Source: Variovorax sp. PBS-H4
GTDB taxonomy: Bacteria > Pseudomonadota > Gammaproteobacteria > Burkholderiales > Burkholderiaceae_C
Length of the DNA: 64,000 nucleotides
Direction of reading: 5' to 3'
Assembly (NCBI RefSeq): GCF_901827205.1
Contig: NZ_LR594675.1
Coordinates: 1,116,001 to 1,180,000 of the forward strand
In this document: positions 8,984-18,207 of the stretch, piece after piece
Layout: each line of letters starts with the position of its first letter
Position numbering within the stretch: the first letter of the stretch is position 1
Position numbers and translations under genes: made by a program
The notes under the pieces: model-generated
The model's database searches: none
Told to the model about the DNA's origin: nothing
The model's input: only the letters and a program-made list of their open reading frames with translations

Positions 8984-9679
8984 ATGACTGTACGTATGGG
9001 CTTGATTCGCAAGAAGGCCGACTGGACGTTCGAGGACTTCGATTCCTACTGGCGTGGCAGCCATGGGGCACTTGCACGCCAAGCACCCAATCTCCGCGAG
9101 TACTGGCAGAACCCGGTGGTCGACCGGCTCCAGCGCGGCATTGAGTTCGCGAGAGGGCCTTGGGACTTCGACGGCTTTTCGCAGCTCTGGTTCGACGACG
9201 CCGAGCAGTCAAGCCACGCGTTCAATGACAGCGGGCTGGCCGCGGACCTCATCAAGGACGAGCAACACTTCCTCGGTGACTTGCACATCGCTACTGCGGA
9301 CCAGCAGGTGGTCATTCCGGTGCCGGCCAAGGAGGAGCGTGCCAAGCTGCTGAAGCGGATGTCCATCATCAAGCGTCTGCCCAGCATGAGTGAAGAGGAC
9401 TTCCGTCGCGAATGGAAGGTCCACGGCGACTTTGTGCGCAAGATGTCAGGCGTCAGCGCCTATCGCCAGAACGTCATCGTGGCGCGCGAATTGGTGAAGG
9501 GCCAGCCCGGCTCCTACGAAGAGTTCCCCATCGACGGGATTGTCGAACTGTGGTTCAAGGACGTCCCGACGCTGGAGGCCGCGTTCAACTCTCCCCAAGG
9601 CAAGGAGACGATGGCCCACGCGCGGACATTCCTATTTGAAATTACTGCCTTCGTGGTGGCAGAGCGGCAAATACTGTAG
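8984..9679 (+). CDS. EthD-domain protein with two repeats
   Basis: The 231-residue protein appears to hold two ferredoxin-like alpha/beta-barrel halves. The first begins MGLIRKKADWTFEDFDSYW and the second, near residue 122, begins RMSIIKRLPSMSEEDFRREW. Both show the EthD pattern of Lys-Arg, Phe and Trp residues followed by a His (GSHGALA, KVHGDFV). EthD-type proteins accompany oxidative degradation operons, some acting as small monooxygenases or dehydratases, many unassigned. It lies 16 bases after the OYE gene and 16 bases before another EthD protein. Confidence 0.85.
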   Translation: MTVRMGLIRKKADWTFEDFDSYWRGSHGALARQAPNLREYWQNPVVDRLQRGIEFARGPWDFDGFSQLWFDDAEQSSHAFNDSGLAADLIKDEQHFLGDLHIATADQQVVIPVPAKEERAKLLKRMSIIKRLPSMSEEDFRREWKVHGDFVRKMSGVSAYRQNVIVARELVKGQPGSYEEFPIDGIVELWFKDVPTLEAAFNSPQGKETMAHARTFLFEITAFVVAERQIL

Positions 9680-9695
9680 CTAGGAGGTCGCCAAG

Positions 9696-10337
9696 ATGAT
9701 GAAGCGAATGACCCTTCTGGCCAAGAAGGAAGGGCTGTCCACCAGCGACTTCCGGGCCTATTGGGCCGGCCCGCACGCGAAGCTCGCGCTGGGGATGGAG
9801 GGTATCTCCAAGTACACCCACAACCGTGTTGACAAGGTGCTATGGGCGAGCGGCGGCGAGCCTGCCTTCAACGTCGACGGAATCGTGGAACTCCTCTTCG
9901 CCGACGGGGAGGCCATGCGTCTGGCGCAGTCTTCTGCAGTTGGCAAGAAGTTCATTCCTGCCGACGAACCGCTTTTCCTGAAGGGATGGACCCTTTGTGT
10001 GGTGGACGTCCAGGGGGAAGAGGCTCACGGTGAATTCGCGAAGGTGCTCGTTCCCTTTCACGGACAAGCTGAGGCTCGTAACGCGCTGTGGTCGGAACTT
10101 GCAAGCGTGGCAGCTGCCACGGGAACCAAGGTTGCGCTCAACTGGACGGCGTCGACCGCGAAGCGAGAGCAACTTTGGACAGAGCCTTTCCCACCTACCG
10201 GGTTCGTCGCAGTGTGGTTTGCCAGCGTAGCCATGGCCCATGAAGCCTTCGAGCCCAGGTCAGAACTGCGCCAGGTCATCGAGAGGCACACCACTGATGG
10301 CGTCGCCTATCTCATTGACAAACTCTGCATCAGATAG
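9696..10337 (+). CDS. EthD-domain protein, last gene of the operon
   Basis: The 213-residue protein starts MMKRMTLLAKKEGLSTSDF and has the EthD pattern with YWAGPHAKLA near residue 25. The second half aligns loosely with another barrel. TAGGAGG precedes two in-frame ATGs (9696 and 9699); I used the first. It resembles the gene before it, so the pair probably arose by duplication and may form a heterodimer. This is the last gene of the plus-strand cluster that begins at the window edge. Confidence 0.83.
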   Translation: MMKRMTLLAKKEGLSTSDFRAYWAGPHAKLALGMEGISKYTHNRVDKVLWASGGEPAFNVDGIVELLFADGEAMRLAQSSAVGKKFIPADEPLFLKGWTLCVVDVQGEEAHGEFAKVLVPFHGQAEARNALWSELASVAAATGTKVALNWTASTAKREQLWTEPFPPTGFVAVWFASVAMAHEAFEPRSELRQVIERHTTDGVAYLIDKLCIR

Positions 10338-10755
10338 GGCGACAGGAGAGTCGCGTACTGCGGGGCGTCCGGCTGACGCGACGCATGCCGAAGGGCATGC
10401 GCCAACGTCGAGCGTCGCAGTCTCACTTAGACACTGATACGTGCCCAAGGCGCTTCGAAATTCGTTCGGCGCAGTCCTAGGCAACGGTCCATGAACTAAT
10501 TGAGAGCGTGTTTCCTCACCCGACACTCTCAGAGGCGTTGCATGAATCGGTGCTGAATGCGGACGGAGTGGGGTTGCACTACTGATGAGGCGTCTGCACA
10601 CGAGTCTTGCGTCCGCATTGCCAACAGGGGCGAGCTTGTCGCGAAGACAGCGGCCGAACTTTTCGGTTGGGCGGCTGGTTGGCCAAGTAAAGATTTCCAT
10701 GAGCAACAGTACTTCGTGGAGCGCCTGGGAGAAACGCCGTCGCACGGGATGCGCC
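10338..10755. other. Intergenic region, 418 bases, with one short hairpin
   Basis: I recognise no gene in this stretch between the EthD gene and the convergent SDR gene. Short frames are open on both strands, but their translations match no family I know. A perfect hairpin lies at 10382-10401 with arms CGCATGCC/GGCATGCG and loop GAAG. It has no T-run, so it is a weak terminator candidate for the cluster to its left. Confidence 0.6.
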
Positions 10756-11685
10756 TCAGGCTGCAGCTTGCACGAAACGCGCAACCAACTGGTTGCTTGT
10801 CGAGAGCAGGTCCTCTTCGACCGCCTTTTCCTGGGCAGGGTGCGCGGGCTCGAGTTGCTTGCCCGTGTAGTTGAAGTAGGCGCCATTGTGCGAGCCGCGC
10901 AAGGTGCCAATCAGCAGGTCGGTGAGAACCGCCGAGGAGCGCTCCGTCGAGCTCGTGCCAGGCAGGAGGCTCGCAAGGCGAGGCAGGACGGTCTTCCAGA
11001 TCCATTGCATCAGCGGGCCTTGCTCTCGCGCGAGCCCCGTACCGGGCATCAAGCCCGGGTCGAAGGCGAAGTAGGTCCTGGTCGCGCTGCCCGTGCGGGC
11101 GAACGCGCGGGCCGTCACGATGTTGCAGAGCTTGGAAGTGGCATACGCATCCTTGCACGCCTGCTCGATCGAGGCATCGTCGTACTCCCCCCTAGCGATG
11201 CGCGCCGCCGTGGTGTACCTGGCACCACGAAAGCCCGACAGCCTGGCCGCCGTCTCCGCTGGGTCGTGGGTGCCGCTTGCCGTCCAGCCGACCGTCGCCT
11301 GCGCCGAGAGGCAATCCTCGAGTCCGAGCAGGAGCAGGTACTGTGCCAGGTGATTCACGGCGAAAGTGGACTCGATGCCATCGGTGGTCTCCACGAGGCG
11401 CTTGGCAGACTGGCTACCTGCGTTTAGCAGCACGCCGTCGAGTCGGTGCGGCATGTCGCGGCGGAAGGTTTCGACGAAGGCGCCGACGCTTTGAAGGGAG
11501 GACAGGTCCAGCGCCGGCGTACTTACCTCGGCGGCGCCGAGCCCGAGCAGTTCGGTCCGAAGCGGCTTGGCCTTGACTGCGTCGCGGGCGGGTAGGACCA
11601 GGCGGTGCCCGCCCATGCTGGCGATGCGACGCGCGACCTGGCGGCCCAACCCTGAAGTGGCGCCGGTGATGAGGTAGGTGGACAT
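10756..11685 (-). CDS. SDR-family NAD(P)-dependent oxidoreductase
   Basis: This 309-residue cytoplasmic dehydrogenase has the N-terminal nucleotide motif TGATSGLG, the LLNAGSQ segment, and YATSK as the catalytic Tyr-x-x-x-Lys. The Ser of WTASGTHD is the probable third active residue. The fold resembles protochlorophyllide-reductase or retinol-dehydrogenase-like SDRs, which run about 300 residues. It is transcribed away from a TetR gene, and the 230-base gap between them probably holds a shared control region, so it is a likely TetR target. Confidence 0.9.
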   Translation of the reverse strand: MSTYLITGATSGLGRQVARRIASMGGHRLVLPARDAVKAKPLRTELLGLGAAEVSTPALDLSSLQSVGAFVETFRRDMPHRLDGVLLNAGSQSAKRLVETTDGIESTFAVNHLAQYLLLLGLEDCLSAQATVGWTASGTHDPAETAARLSGFRGARYTTAARIARGEYDDASIEQACKDAYATSKLCNIVTARAFARTGSATRTYFAFDPGLMPGTGLAREQGPLMQWIWKTVLPRLASLLPGTSSTERSSAVLTDLLIGTLRGSHNGAYFNYTGKQLEPAHPAQEKAVEEDLLSTSNQLVARFVQAAA

Positions 11686-11717
11686 TTGAAAGCTCCTGAA
11701 GTTGGTGGGGAAAGTTT

Positions 11718-11733
11718 ATGAAGCTTTCTTCAT
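11718..11733. promoter_or_regulatory. Candidate TetR operator between SDR and TetR genes
   Basis: The sequence ATGAAG-CTTT-CTTCAT is a perfect 6-bp inverted repeat, 33 bases upstream of the SDR start. A divergent TetR-type gene starts at 11916. Its position suits repression of the SDR gene. The arms are short, so chance occurrence is possible. Confidence 0.35.
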
Positions 11734-11915
11734 GTTTTGAATTCGCTTTCTCGCGCGGGCACCAACCTTGCCCTTTTTCCCTCTCCAAGCATGCGCCCGT
11801 TGACGTCCCTTGCGTCATGCAGCAAGGGAGATCCTTCAGGTTCTGATTGGCAAGGCGTGGCTGCAACGGTGATACTTGCGCCCAGGTCCACGTCGCGTTG
11901 CCCTCAATAATCCAC

Positions 11916-12572
11916 ATGCCTCCAACTTCAGTGACGCAGCTCGCATCTCGTCGAACACCGGGACAAGCCAGATCCGTCGTCACAGTGGCATCCATCTTCG
12001 AGGCGACCGTCCAGGTGCTCCTGAAGGAGGGCATGCACCGTCTGACGACGACGCGCGTCGCCGAGCGCGCCGGCGTCTCCGTCGGCACGCTCTACCAGTA
12101 CTACCCGAACAAGCAGGCGCTGCTGCTTGCCGTGCTCGGACGGCACCTCGACGGCGTCGCAGGCGCGGTCGAGGCCGCTGCCCGCCAAGCACAGCAACAG
12201 CCGCTTGCGCGCATGGTCGAGGCCGTGGTGGAGGCGTTCGTCGGCGCAAAGGTCCAGCACATCGACGAAGCGCGGGCGCTGTATGCGGTCGCAGAGGAGC
12301 CGGCAGGTGCCGAACTGGTGAGGCGGGCAAGCGCCAGGGCCAGCGCCGCCATCCAGACGATGCTGGCCTGCGCACCTGACGCTGCATTCGAAGACCTGGG
12401 CGTGACGTCCTATATTTTCGCGTCCGCCATGATCGGGCCCACCAGGGGCGTGGTGGAGCGGCAGGCTCCGCCGAAGCTGGTGAGGGCCCTCCAGCGCCAC
12501 CTTGTGTCCCTGTGCCTGGGCTACCTCGATCGCGAGAAGCTGCCAGGTTGGCGCGCGAAAACGCCTTCGTAG
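11916..12572 (+). CDS. TetR/AcrR-family transcriptional regulator
   Basis: This 218-residue regulator has an N-terminal helix-turn-helix, with TTTRVAERAGVSVGTLYQYY near residues 43-62 and the following PNKQALLLAVL helix typical of the family. The ligand-binding helices fill the rest. I chose the ATG at 11916; the open frame continues upstream without conserved residues. It is divergent from the SDR gene, the usual layout for a repressor and its target. Confidence 0.9.
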   Translation: MPPTSVTQLASRRTPGQARSVVTVASIFEATVQVLLKEGMHRLTTTRVAERAGVSVGTLYQYYPNKQALLLAVLGRHLDGVAGAVEAAARQAQQQPLARMVEAVVEAFVGAKVQHIDEARALYAVAEEPAGAELVRRASARASAAIQTMLACAPDAAFEDLGVTSYIFASAMIGPTRGVVERQAPPKLVRALQRHLVSLCLGYLDREKLPGWRAKTPS

Positions 12573-12877
12573 CAGTTGCGCCTCGACAGCGGAGAGCTTC
12601 GACCTAAGTTCCCTAAGGCGGATATGGCTGGCCTTGAGCCAGGCGGCCAGCACACGATGTTCGCAGCGCTCGGCCAGCCAGTGGGCCGTCCCATTCAGAT
12701 CTTGAGGCGTCGACCTTCAGCTTGATCAAGACGGCTCCTGACGAGCCTCGGATGCTCAAGGCGGACGGGGCGGTCGAATGCCGCCAGAATGCGCTCGGCG
12801 CCGCATTCGTCGAGGAAGGCTGATGGAACGCACAGTTGGCGCGCTGGATTCTCTCGCCATCAGGCGCCCGCCACGGA
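12573..12877. other. Intergenic region, 305 bases, between converging TetR and porin genes
   Basis: I see no recognisable gene, RNA or strong terminator. Short open frames on both strands look like chance frames in GC-rich DNA or very decayed coding sequence. Confidence 0.5.
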
Positions 12878-14140
12878 CTAGAAAGCGTGTCGGATTCCGA
12901 AGTCGTAACCCGTCGAACTGTACGGTGTCATGATCGGATTGCGCAGTGGGGCAGGGGCGCCGAGCACGTTCAGCGCCGCCCCTTGCTTGTTGCGCAGGCG
13001 TGCCGCAGTTGCATACAAAGCGGTGCGTCTAGACAGGTGATGAACATAACCGATCGCCCACTGGCTGGCCTCTGGTTCCGACAAGTTGCGAAGGACACTC
13101 GTGTCGTACGTCACCTTGGCAAACGATGCTCGGACAAGACCGGCACCAACCGGCACGGTAAAACCCACCAGATACCCCTTGAACCCGCTCCGCTCAGCGG
13201 ACAGGACCGGCGCCAACGTTGCATTGTCGTACCGGCGAACGCGGGAGAACTCGCCCAACAGTTTCAACGGTCCGAAATCATAGGAGGCACCGACATTGCT
13301 CGTCCTTGTGTGAGTCGTGGTACCTGCGTAGAAATTGTCGCCAACGATGCTGTCACCATGGGCCAGCGCAATATCCAACGGCCCCTTGCCGTAGCCGAAA
13401 CGCGCACCAAGGTAGCGACCTGCCCGCGCATTGTTCACGGGTGTTTCGGGTGTCAGTGTGGCCGGGGTGTACTTGGATTTCTCGTGGAAGGTGTACATCA
13501 CCTGGCCGTAGAAGCCCCCCAAGTCCGGTGGAAGGAAGTAGCCGATTGAATTGCTCGCACGCACGTAGTTGCTATTAAGAACGGATGGAATGCCAACGGA
13601 GGCAGCGGGCACGCCGGCGATCACGTTCGGCGCGACAGACGCTGAAAAGATCAGGTTGGTGCCGACGCCACTGGTGCCGAAGGGGTCGAAGACCGTGTCG
13701 TTCCACAGCGATGGGGTGTAGTCACGTCCCAGGCGCACTTCGCCGAAGGGCCCTGACAGGCTGACAGTCGAACGGCGGGAGAACGTGGACAACCCGGTCT
13801 GACCATCATCGTTGCTCATCGGTGCCTCGAGCCAGAAGCTGGCGGCCAAGCCGCCGCCCAGGTCCTCAGTTCCCCGGAATCCTAGGCGGCTCTGATTGAA
13901 GCCCGAACTCGCCAGCGCCGTCCTTCCGATACGAATGTGGCCTTGATTGGCGAAGTTCGGATCGAACGAGGCTGGCAGTCCCAGAGGACTGTAAGTGACG
14001 CCACTCCGTTCGTCACGCGAGCTTGTCGAGTAGCGGCTGACCGATGCGTCCACGACGCCGAACAAGGTCACGTTCGATTGCGCCGACGCTGCACCGGCGG
14101 CGCCTAGAACGAGCAGGGAAGTCAGTCGTCTTTTTTTCAT
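12878..14140 (-). CDS. Gram-negative porin
   Basis: This 420-residue outer-membrane protein has a signal peptide (basic MKKRR start, hydrophobic stretch, cleavage near AASAQ). The mature part begins SNVTLFGVVDASVSRY, the standard opening of Burkholderiales 16-strand trimeric porins, and includes SRLGFRGTEDLGGGLAASFWLE. It ends with Phe (GIRHAF), as the assembly machinery requires. It is the last gene of a minus-strand operon and would admit the substrate of that pathway. A 227-base gap to the bicupin gene leaves room for its own promoter. Confidence 0.95.
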   Translation of the reverse strand: MKKRRLTSLLVLGAAGAASAQSNVTLFGVVDASVSRYSTSSRDERSGVTYSPLGLPASFDPNFANQGHIRIGRTALASSGFNQSRLGFRGTEDLGGGLAASFWLEAPMSNDDGQTGLSTFSRRSTVSLSGPFGEVRLGRDYTPSLWNDTVFDPFGTSGVGTNLIFSASVAPNVIAGVPAASVGIPSVLNSNYVRASNSIGYFLPPDLGGFYGQVMYTFHEKSKYTPATLTPETPVNNARAGRYLGARFGYGKGPLDIALAHGDSIVGDNFYAGTTTHTRTSNVGASYDFGPLKLLGEFSRVRRYDNATLAPVLSAERSGFKGYLVGFTVPVGAGLVRASFAKVTYDTSVLRNLSEPEASQWAIGYVHHLSRRTALYATAARLRNKQGAALNVLGAPAPLRNPIMTPYSSTGYDFGIRHAF

Positions 14141-14367
14141 CAGAATCTCCTTTACCTATATTCATGGCCCAGCCCAAACACGCACAATTGCGCGGTGCGG
14201 AATGCCGAGAAAGTTCAGGACGGGCGTTGCCGCCGGGGCGCCGATCACGCTCCGGGCTCGCACTGCACTTGGGCTTGATCCGTCACCGCCATCGAGAGAG
14301 CGAAAGAACTAGAGAATCAAGGCCGTGCGTCGGCGCTCGTTCTCCGGTGAATCAGGGCACTCCATCC

Positions 14368-15486
14368 CTATGCACCTTCGGTCCGCGGGCCGACATAGCC
14401 CTTCTGGCCCTCCTGCGCCCCCAGAGCGACGATGGGTCCATCGAACTTCTCCTGCCATAACAGGGAGCCCATGGCGATGTGCAGGGGATGATCCTGCACC
14501 GTCAAGACCTTCCAGCCTTGTTCTCCGGGGTAGTGCGCATGCTCGGACCAGCCTGGCGCCGACAGAAGAAGGTCACCCGCCTTCCAGTTCACGCGAACTC
14601 CGTCCACCACGCTGCTGCCAAAGCCCTCGATGTGATAGTTGATGGCAGCGGAGGTGTGGCGGTGGCCGCGTTCTCCCGTGAACGGAGGTGTTCCGGGAGG
14701 ACATCCACCAATGGTGGCGAAATAGGTGCCCGTCGTTCCGTTGCGACGCTCGGTTGCCGGGTGGTAGAGGAGCCAGATCGTTCGCTTTCCATCGCCGGGG
14801 CTTTGAGAAAGATGGGGCGCAACAAGGTGCCACGGCCAATGCATCGCAGGGTTCGGCACGACCGGGATGTCCGTCAGAAACTCATAGCCGCGCAGTCTCG
14901 CGCCGCCAGCCGTCAGTGCGAGATCAGGCGCATTCTCCCGCGCGTACTGCGCGCGCTGCCGCTCGGACAGGCCATCCTTCGCCGGCTCAGCCGCTGCGAT
15001 GTGCTCCGCCTCCTCCTCGAGCCAAACGCCGAGCAACTCAAGCAGGGGCGCGTTGCTGTAGGTCAGGCGCACCCAAGGCTCGCTCCCTGTGTTCAGATGC
15101 TTGTAGGTTTGCATGGGTGGAACGGTCCAGACGTCATGAAGGGACACATCCAGGACTGCGCCCGCATTGATCCGACCACCGCCCCGGATGGTGATTTCAA
15201 GTTGGTTCGCGTTCGTTCTGGCGGGGTGCGTTGCTTCCCCCGGAAGCAGCACCTGAATGCTGACGGCGGTGCCAGGCGTGAAGCTGTTTGCGGTGCGCGA
15301 AGCCGGATGCACGACGACCGAACGTCGCCTCCCGTTCGCAGGAGCGGCCGCGATCAGACGCTCGATCTCCGCATCAATGGCCTCCTTGGTGACAAGCAAT
15401 GGATCCCAGATCTGCGGCGCGGCAGTTGGCCGGTGGCAGTGATCCACGAAAAGAGGAGCTCCGAGCTCCGTTGGATGACCTTGCAT
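14368..15486 (-). CDS. Bicupin ring-cleavage dioxygenase-like protein (gentisate dioxygenase family), copy 1
   Basis: The 372-residue protein has two cupin domains. The C-terminal one carries RGHRHTSAAINYH, the Fe(II) HxH motif placed as in gentisate and related 1,2-dioxygenases, followed by VVDGVRVNWKAGDLLLSAPGW. A closely similar protein is encoded at 35147-36268. I chose the ATG at 15486; the frame stays open upstream without conservation. The likely role is oxygenolytic cleavage of a hydroxylated aromatic or heteroaromatic acid. The N-terminal part differs enough from classical gentisate dioxygenase that the substrate should be left open. Confidence 0.82.
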   Translation of the reverse strand: MQGHPTELGAPLFVDHCHRPTAAPQIWDPLLVTKEAIDAEIERLIAAAPANGRRRSVVVHPASRTANSFTPGTAVSIQVLLPGEATHPARTNANQLEITIRGGGRINAGAVLDVSLHDVWTVPPMQTYKHLNTGSEPWVRLTYSNAPLLELLGVWLEEEAEHIAAAEPAKDGLSERQRAQYARENAPDLALTAGGARLRGYEFLTDIPVVPNPAMHWPWHLVAPHLSQSPGDGKRTIWLLYHPATERRNGTTGTYFATIGGCPPGTPPFTGERGHRHTSAAINYHIEGFGSSVVDGVRVNWKAGDLLLSAPGWSEHAHYPGEQGWKVLTVQDHPLHIAMGSLLWQEKFDGPIVALGAQEGQKGYVGPRTEGA

Positions 15487-15643
15487 TCTGGGTTCCTTTG
15501 AGTTCCTACTGCGGCATCGCCTCATGTTCGACCGAGTTCGTGAGGAGGCCGACCGCTGGTATGTCGACTTGGAAAGCGTGCGCTGCCTGCATGAATCGAG
15601 GCGGATGTCGAACGGCGCCGACGCTGCCCATGCCGTCGATGCA

Positions 15644-16609
15644 CTACTCCGCGGTGATGCCGGCTCGCTTGACGACAGCGTGCCAAAGCTCGATCTCCCG
15701 CTTGAGCGTGTCGAGGTACTCCGAGGCATTGCCTGCCTGTGGGTAGAGACCCAGGTTCGTGAGCTTGAGCACGACCCGGGGATCCTTGAGCGCCGAGATC
15801 GCAGCTTTGCCGACAGAATCGATCGCTTCCGCGGAGAATTCCTGCGGTGCCATCAGACCGAAACGCCCCACCACTTCGAAGTCTTTGATGGTTTCGACAC
15901 CGAGTGGATACGCCTCGAGGCCAGGCAGCTTTGTGGCCGAAAGCACCGCAATTGGCTTGACCTTGTTCGCACGCACGAATGGCAGCACGACCGAGATGCC
16001 ATCGATGAAGTACGAGACCTCCGCCGTCGCAACGGCGCCGATGCTGTCCGCAGGCCGCAGGAATGGAATGGCATTGAACTTGGCACCTGTCGTGTCTGAC
16101 AACCATTGAACCGCCAGACTTCCCAGGGTGCTGGCGCCTGGTGTTCCGAATGCAATTCTTCCTGGTTGCTTCTTCGCTGCATCGACCACCTCGCCCAGGG
16201 AAGCTTCCTTGACGTTCGGTGCCGCCACGATCATCAGGGGTGTCTGCGCAAGGCGAACCACCGGCCGCAGGTCCCTGACGTAGTCGAACGAGGAAGCTGC
16301 ACGAATGGTGACAGGCGCAATGGATGCAGTCGACGTGATGACAAACAGGAGCGCGTGGTCATCCCTCGACGCCTGCAGGGCCTTCATCGCCACGACGCCC
16401 CCGGCACCGGGCCGGTTGTCCACGACGACCGGCTGTCCGAGACTTCCCGCCATGCGCTCGGCAACCACGCGCATCGCAACGTCTGGAGCGGTCCCGGCAG
16501 CCGCGGGCACGATGACGCGAACCGGTCGTACAGGCCATGCATGCGATGCGGTCACCGCAGATGCAAGAAGGGCCGCGAGAGCTTTGACAAAGATGCTGAC
16601 TGAGGTCAT
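15644..16609 (-). CDS. Bug/TctC-family periplasmic substrate-binding protein
   Basis: This 321-residue secreted protein has a signal peptide (hydrophobic stretch, cleavage near SHAWPVRP). The mature start RPVRVIVPAAAGTAPDVAMR and the VVVDNRPGAGG loop are diagnostic of Bug receptors, which bind carboxylates. The ATG at 16609 has AGGAAG upstream; the GTG at 16648 lacks support. No TctA or TctB membrane gene is near, so it is an orphan receptor, typical in Burkholderiales. It lies in the operon with the LLM monooxygenase, bicupin and porin. Confidence 0.92.
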   Translation of the reverse strand: MTSVSIFVKALAALLASAVTASHAWPVRPVRVIVPAAAGTAPDVAMRVVAERMAGSLGQPVVVDNRPGAGGVVAMKALQASRDDHALLFVITSTASIAPVTIRAASSFDYVRDLRPVVRLAQTPLMIVAAPNVKEASLGEVVDAAKKQPGRIAFGTPGASTLGSLAVQWLSDTTGAKFNAIPFLRPADSIGAVATAEVSYFIDGISVVLPFVRANKVKPIAVLSATKLPGLEAYPLGVETIKDFEVVGRFGLMAPQEFSAEAIDSVGKAAISALKDPRVVLKLTNLGLYPQAGNASEYLDTLKREIELWHAVVKRAGITAE

Positions 16610-16622
16610 GGTTCTTCCTGGC

Positions 16623-17682
16623 TCAAACGAATCGTTCTGTTCGCGCAAGTGCGCTGATGGGATCTATGCGCTCGGGGTGAGGCCACCACCGTCCCAAACT
16701 TCTTGCGCTGGCCTTCTCATAGACCATGGAAGCGATCGCAAGATCAGAAAGGCCCATGCCCATGCCTTTGAATATCGACACCCTTTGGCTGCCCGCACGA
16801 TCGGTCGGCTCGTCTATCAGCTCGGACAGCAAGCGCAGTCCAAGCCACTCTGCCTCATTGGAGAGGTATCGCTGCTGCAGCTCACCGGAGCCGCGGCGTG
16901 CGTTCTCCCGATCGTCCACCACAATCAGGTCGGACACGTCGAAGACGTCCTGGTGGAATTCAGCATACGCAGGCAGGATGGCACCGACCGCATTCAGATG
17001 CGCTTTCGGCGCCAACATGCTGGCATGAAGAAAGGGCTCCTTGGCGCGGGTGATCAGGGTGACGATGTCAGCGCCCTCCACGGCGTTCTCGACAGACGAG
17101 GACTCGATCACGTCGAATGAAAAAAGGGCCCGGGCCTTCTCGATGAATGCCTTTCGCTTCTGAGGTGTCGGACTGAAGACTCGCACCCGTTGGACGTCCC
17201 GGACGGCAGCCACGCTCGCGAGTTGCAGCAGTGCCTGCGCCCCGGTTCCGATGAGGGCCATCTCCCGCGAGTCCTTCGCGGCCATCAAGCCCGTCGCGAC
17301 CCCTGCAATCCCCGATGTGCGAAGCTGGCCCAGCGCCCGGGGCTTCGATCAATGCCAGGAGGTTCCCATTGCTTGCCGCAAAGAGAGCGAACATGGCTGC
17401 GCCACCTTGCTTGGTGTTCGCCCACGTCTTAAATCCGAGGTAGCCGTTTTCCGGCATCAGCGACCCCAAAGCGTGCATGGATCCGCCGTCGCCCCAGGAA
17501 GCGAAGACTTTCGGCAGGTTGCGCGCTTCTTGCTTCTTCTGGGCCCGCAGCATGTTCTCGAGAGCCTTGATGGCGCTCGTCAGGTCGACCATTTCGACCA
17601 CGTCTTTTTCGCAAATGTATAGAAACTCGTTCATGTTCTTTCCGCCAAGCGGCAGGCTCGTGATGGTCTGCTGGTCGCTCAT
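16623..17682 (-). pseudogene. Ornithine cyclodeaminase/mu-crystallin family protein, frameshifted
   Basis: The first part reads MNEFLYICEKDVVEMVDLTS and onward to LLALIEA. The second, in another frame, resumes with RALGQLRTSGIAG and continues through the Rossmann motif ALIGTGAQA to the end. Removing one C in the run at about 17336-17342 restores one protein of about 352 residues, normal for this family of NAD-dependent deaminating or imine-reducing enzymes. The start at 17682 overlaps the flavin reductase stop as ATGA. All other segments look intact, so this is either a recent frameshift or a sequencing error. In the operon it could act on an amine or imine product. Confidence 0.8.
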
Positions 17683-18194
17683 TGAAGGGCTTCGCCAAGC
17701 TCGGTCACGTATGCTCGGTCTCCATACAAAAGAGGCTTGTGCGCCTGTCCGATCAACACCTGGCTGACGCGACCAATAAAGAGCGAATGACTGGCTTCGT
17801 CCACCGTGGCCACAACTTTGCAATCGAATGACGCCAGGCAACCCTTCAGCGCCCTCGACCCGCTTGGCAGGGTCTCGAAGTCGACTCCCACGTACTTGGC
17901 GAGACCCTTCTCGCCACCGGCACCGGCGAATTTCTGCGCCAGGAAGGACTGCCCCTGAGCAAGCAAGTTGACGCAGTAGCGGCCCGTTCCATCGATCAAG
18001 GGATGAGTCTCAGCCGACTTGTTCACGCAGATGAGAAGCGTGGGTGGGTCCATCGAAAGCGATGAGATCGCTGTGGCCGTCAGGCCTCCAGCGCTTTTGC
18101 CATCGCTTGCAGTGACCACGCTCACGCTGGACGTGAACCGCCGCATGGCTTGTCGAAAGATGTGCTGCAGGCCGTCCGGGCTGTTTGTTTGCAT
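17679..18194 (-). CDS. Flavin reductase (HpaC/RutF-like)
   Basis: This 171-residue protein of the flavin-reductase-like split-barrel family shows FRQAMRRFTSSVSVVTA at the start, AGGLTATAISSLSMDPP in the FMN-binding region, and the CVNLLAQGQ and GRVSQV segments. It would supply reduced FMN to the LLM monooxygenase encoded just upstream (13-base gap). The ATG at 18194 is preferred over the longer frame, which would overlap that gene. The pair copies the RutA/RutF layout. Confidence 0.9.
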   Translation of the reverse strand: MQTNSPDGLQHIFRQAMRRFTSSVSVVTASDGKSAGGLTATAISSLSMDPPTLLICVNKSAETHPLIDGTGRYCVNLLAQGQSFLAQKFAGAGGEKGLAKYVGVDFETLPSGSRALKGCLASFDCKVVATVDEASHSLFIGRVSQVLIGQAHKPLLYGDRAYVTELGEALQ

Positions 18195-18207
18195 GCTTCG
18201 CTCCCGA

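Noticed and set aside
10382..10401. Perfect hairpin after the EthD gene as a firm terminator
   Set aside because: The stem is good but no T-run follows; kept only as a note in the intergenic entry.
12573..12877. Possible decayed transposase between TetR and porin genes
   Set aside because: Minus-strand translation has a helical, Arg-rich look, but no DDE motif, terminal repeats or target duplication are visible.
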